From Gemmatimonadales bacterium (GTDB lineage: Bacteria; Gemmatimonadota; Gemmatimonadetes; Gemmatimonadales; GWC2-71-9), in NCBI GenBank assembly GCA_030597435.1, contig JAUVRV010000077.1, positions 1 to 9,164 on the forward strand: DNA of 9,164 bases. The letters are read 5' to 3'. The notes under the pieces are model-generated. The model was not told the origin of the DNA and ran no database searches. It was given only the letters and a program-made list of their open reading frames with translations. Shown here piece by piece: positions 7,010 through 9,164 of this stretch. Made by a program: the position numbers and the translations under genes. Numbering within the stretch: the stretch's first letter is position 1; each line of letters begins with the position of its first letter.

Positions 7010-7902
7010 ATCAAACTCCCTTCCTCCCACCCCAACCTGACCAACTCGATCCTACCCATGTCGGCGCTGCCGAGGTGGTACTCCGTATCGGCTAGCGCGA
7101 TGTGGTGGGCGGTGGGTTGTAGTGGACGCCCTGCTCCAAACTCCAGGCGCCGTTTCTGTTGCAGGATTTGAAGTCCGACTGCATCGGCTGCGACTGGATC
7201 CGTGCTCACTATCAGACCGCCATAGGGCCAGATGTAACTGGTGTCGAAATGGTGCGGTCCGATGTTGTGGAACTGAGGCGTCAACATCACGAGGACGTTC
7301 AGGCGGGTCTTATCCTTGACGATGGGGAGTTCCCACAGCTTGGCAAGACTGGCGCACGCATCGGCGTGGTAGTCCGGTGGATGATCGAACGTGATGTAGT
7401 TCTTGATGAGACTGCCAACTCCTGACCATGAATGTGTCCGCATCGGCCGAGTGTTTATCAGAGCGGTGCTCCGTTGAAAGACCTCTCTTTGCAGCACATC
7501 CCGGTCTCCCTGGTCGATGTTCCTTTCGGTGACACCGGCTTGCAGTACACCACGGCGAATCGCCTGCTCCACGCTTGGCGGCGTTGGTAGGTAACGCCAC
7601 ACGTTGGTCTTGATGCCGACGACGTCACTCGGCCGGATGATCTGTTTCCAGCAGTCGGAAGGATCATCGTGGCCGAACAATGCGACCATAGCTTCGTCCA
7701 GCATCGCTTGAACCAGCTCGCCGTTGATGTCCCGGGTCGCGGATATGACATCGCCGTTGCGGACCAGGATGACCTTGGAGCTACCGGCTTGTTTCGTTTC
7801 GGCGGATAGGGCGGACGGCAGTCCGGCGGTCATACCCAAGGCCACGCCGCCTACGCCCTTCATGAAATCACGTCGCGTGAGACCCGTTTTCTCTCTCGTC
7901 AT
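7006..7902 (-). CDS. Tat-exported DUF362-domain protein (copy 2)
   Basis: A 298-residue protein starting at ATG 7902, with GAGG 8 nt upstream. The Tat signal TRRDFMK (9-15) and a hydrophobic core (16-33) end at a plausible ALSA cleavage site (31-34). The DUF362 signature is divergent but recognisable: VVGIKTNVW (94-102) replaces the usual KPN with KTN, and LIVSTDPVAADAVG (230-243) matches STDQVAADA of copy 1. The middle is distinctive, with TRPMRTHSW (151-159), GVGSLIKNYI (161-170) and a His-rich stretch FHNIGPHHFD (211-220) that could bind metal. No ferredoxin cysteines are present. It lies 22 nt after the second lipoprotein and is probably co-transcribed with it. The low similarity to copy 1 argues for two distinct roles rather than a recent duplication. 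The activity is unknown. Confidence 0.87.
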   Translation of the reverse strand: MTREKTGLTRRDFMKGVGGVALGMTAGLPSALSAETKQAGSSKVILVRNGDVISATRDINGELVQAMLDEAMVALFGHDDPSDCWKQIIRPSDVVGIKTNVWRYLPTPPSVEQAIRRGVLQAGVTERNIDQGDRDVLQREVFQRSTALINTRPMRTHSWSGVGSLIKNYITFDHPPDYHADACASLAKLWELPIVKDKTRLNVLVMLTPQFHNIGPHHFDTSYIWPYGGLIVSTDPVAADAVGLQILQQKRRLEFGAGRPLQPTAHHIALADTEYHLGSADMGRIELVRLGWEEGSLI

Positions 7903-7906
7903 GACA

Positions 7907-7920
7907 CAAACCTCGGTTTG
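7907..7920 (-). repeat. Short dyad CAAACC-N2-GGTTTG overlapping the Shine-Dalgarno of DUF362 copy 2
   Basis: On the minus-strand transcript CAAACC-GA-GGTTTG is perfectly symmetric, and its right arm overlaps the GAGG ribosome site (7911-7914). A two-base loop is too tight, so a realistic hairpin would have five pairs and a four-base loop. It could modestly dampen translation, or it may be chance. Confidence 0.3.
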
Positions 7921-7924
7921 GTAA

Positions 7925-8851
7925 CTACGGAAGATTGCCTAGTGCTTTCTGAAGCAGCTCGTTAGCAACGGTCTCTGAAGTGGCATCTAGTACCACCGCC
8001 AGGAAGCGACCGTTCCGCGCGTACGATACAAATTTGCCGTTCTCAGTCTCAACCGTAGTCACGGCCCCGGCATCCGGCAGGTAAAGCTCTCTGAATGAAG
8101 TCAGAGCCTCGACGGCACCACCTTCGTCGGTGTACTCGATCAGCAGCAGATAGGTGGAGCCTGGCGCATACCGCGCCATCACCGCATCAGTTGCGGCACT
8201 CAGATTGAATAGATTCTCACGTGCCAGGTAGTAGTGGTAGTTGAGTGACTGGTGCAGGTGAAAGAACCGCTCGCTAAACCGCACCAATCCGTCGGTCGGC
8301 AGCTTGTTCACCAGGTCCGGTAGGCTCGTGGCGGACGGCAACTGCTGAGATACCGAGCGGGCCACGGTGATCAGGTCCTGGTCCGAATCAGAGGTGCGTT
8401 CCTCGCTCAATACACAGACGTAGAATCGATCCTGCCAGAAGCACAGCACGCGACCTCTCTGTTCGTAGCCACCACCGATGCCGAGTTCCTCCGACTCCCT
8501 GGCGTAGCTGAACACCCCGTACGCATCGGCAGGGTTGCCCATGTCGAACAACTCTACGGTTACTTCGGGCAGCTCCGACGCCGTGTAGCGTGCGACGAGG
8601 ACCTCACCAAAACCATAGGAGCGATATACCTCGCCGGCGCCGTTGATGTAATCGAAGATCGTTTCGCGGTCATAGGTGACACTTGATTCGGCGCGCGTCC
8701 AGCCGGAGATTTGCTGAGGAAGGAGTTGGTCCATGTCTACCGCGGAATCATCCGCTGGCCGACCAGAACATCCGGACATACTCAGGACTCCCAGTGCCAC
8801 CGCGACTAGCGCGGGAACACCGATGTCTGTTATGTGAATAGAGCATTTCAT
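7925..8851 (-). CDS. Predicted lipoprotein of unknown function (YINGAGE / DMGNP family, copy 2)
   Basis: A 308-residue protein with an N-terminal hydrophobic segment (10-27) ending in a lipobox-like SMSGC, lipidated cysteine C28, followed by Ser-Gly. Motifs shared with the first lipoprotein, in the same order, are ISGW (48-51), DYINGAGE (67-74) and LFDMGNP..AYGVF (101-114). The region beyond residue 200 is rich in aromatic residues (RFFHLHQSLNYHYYLA, about 204-219). No enzymatic motif is recognised; the pattern may correspond to DUF6599, from memory and unverified. The frame could open at a TTG (8878), but the ATG at 8851 is preferred because it lies just before the signal peptide; the ribosome site is weak. 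DUF362 copy 2 follows after 22 nt. A lipoprotein next to a DUF362 gene here, and another in the AKR operon, suggests the family is an accessory of this redox system. Confidence 0.85.
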   Translation of the reverse strand: MKCSIHITDIGVPALVAVALGVLSMSGCSGRPADDSAVDMDQLLPQQISGWTRAESSVTYDRETIFDYINGAGEVYRSYGFGEVLVARYTASELPEVTVELFDMGNPADAYGVFSYARESEELGIGGGYEQRGRVLCFWQDRFYVCVLSEERTSDSDQDLITVARSVSQQLPSATSLPDLVNKLPTDGLVRFSERFFHLHQSLNYHYYLARENLFNLSAATDAVMARYAPGSTYLLLIEYTDEGGAVEALTSFRELYLPDAGAVTTVETENGKFVSYARNGRFLAVVLDATSETVANELLQKALGNLP

Positions 8852-8939
8852 TATGAGACTCGCGTCGAGCCGCGCCAACGTAGCGCCGAGTTGGTGTGTG
8901 AGTCAAGCCGGCTGGACCACCCCGTGGGCTTGGTGCCAT

Positions 8940-8967
8940 TTGAAAGAAACCGCCAGAAGGATACCTT
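8940..8967 (+). promoter_or_regulatory. Weak candidate promoter in the 204-bp divergent spacer (8852-9055)
   Basis: TTGAAA (8940-8945, five of six -35 positions) is followed after 16 nt by TACCTT (8962-8967, three of six -10 positions), upstream of the right-edge gene. The rest of the spacer shows no convincing gene, terminator or RNA. Confidence 0.2.
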
Positions 8968-9055
8968 AGGAGTCATCCAGTCGGGCTGTCTCCGCGACCG
9001 GCGGTTGGCTCGATGACGGAACCCTTGAATCACTATGGCTAGAAGGGAAAACGCC

Positions 9056-9164
9056 ATGAAAACAGTCGTACGATGTCTCATCTTGGCTTGCGCCGTCGCT
9101 CCGGTGGTATCCGGTACGCCGGTGGCCCAGCAAGAACTCGAGGAACTCGAGTCCATCGCGATCA
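9056..9164 (+). CDS. N-terminus of a secreted protein (cut by the window edge); possibly a TonB-dependent receptor
   Basis: Thirty-six codons are visible from ATG 9056 to the right edge, with no stop. AAGGGA lies about 7 nt upstream. The N-terminus is a typical signal peptide: K2 and R6, a hydrophobic core at about 8-18, then GTPVAQQ with likely cleavage near residue 24. The mature start reads QQELEELESIAI. Acidic residues followed by a short Ile/Val run soon after cleavage recall TonB-dependent receptors, whose plug begins with a similar stretch, but the diagnostic plug lies outside the window. An in-frame ATG at 9035 would add seven residues but lacks a ribosome site. The frame contains a perfect 9-bp tandem repeat (9134-9151). 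It faces away from the lipoprotein-DUF362 pair. Confidence 0.6.
   Translation, partial: MKTVVRCLILACAVAPVVSGTPVAQQELEELESIAI
9134..9151 (+). repeat. Perfect 9-bp tandem duplication (GAACTCGAG x2)
   Basis: Two abutting identical 9-mers, in frame, encode ELE-ELE just after the predicted signal peptide of the right-edge gene. This suggests a slippage duplication or a site that could vary in copy number without a frameshift. Confidence 0.7.

Overview
The window looks like chromosomal DNA of an uncultured or environmental Gram-negative bacterium. It is moderately GC-rich, has standard start and stop codons, two lipoproteins, four Tat-exported proteins, and one probable outer-membrane or periplasmic protein cut by the right edge. 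I cannot name the organism. I see no rRNA, tRNA, CRISPR array, insertion sequence or phage gene.

Layout. (1) Positions 1-4182 hold a four-gene minus-strand operon. Read 5'->3' it contains a Tat-exported aldo/keto reductase with two C-terminal 4Fe-4S motifs (AKR-A, 2851-4182), a paralogue of it (AKR-B, 1402-2799) broken by one in-frame TAG, a lipoprotein of unknown function (535-1368), and the start of a DsbD/CcdA-type membrane protein that runs off the left edge. (2) A 195-bp divergent promoter region (4183-4377) holds several short inverted repeats. (3) A plus-strand pair follows: a Tat-exported DUF362 protein (4378-5331) and a 553-residue NapH/NapG-like membrane polyferredoxin with about six Fe-S motifs (5348-7009). 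(4) A converging minus-strand pair comes next: a second lipoprotein of the same family (7925-8851) and a second Tat-exported DUF362 protein (7006-7902). Its last stop codon shares a CTAG with the polyferredoxin stop. (5) A 204-bp divergent spacer leads to the first 36 codons of a secreted protein, possibly a TonB-dependent receptor.

How the genes may work together (inference). Nearly every product carries an export signal or is membrane-embedded, and three families occur as pairs: AKR, DUF362 and the YINGA lipoprotein. The NapH/NapG-like protein could carry electrons from the quinone pool or cytoplasm to the outer face of the membrane, and the DsbD-like protein could carry thiol reducing power. 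The exported Fe-S aldo/keto reductases and DUF362 proteins would be electron acceptors or partner enzymes, and the lipoproteins accessory or docking factors. The substrate is unknown. I regard this as a candidate uncharacterised extracytoplasmic redox system. The broken AKR-B may mean one branch is decaying, or it may be a sequence error.
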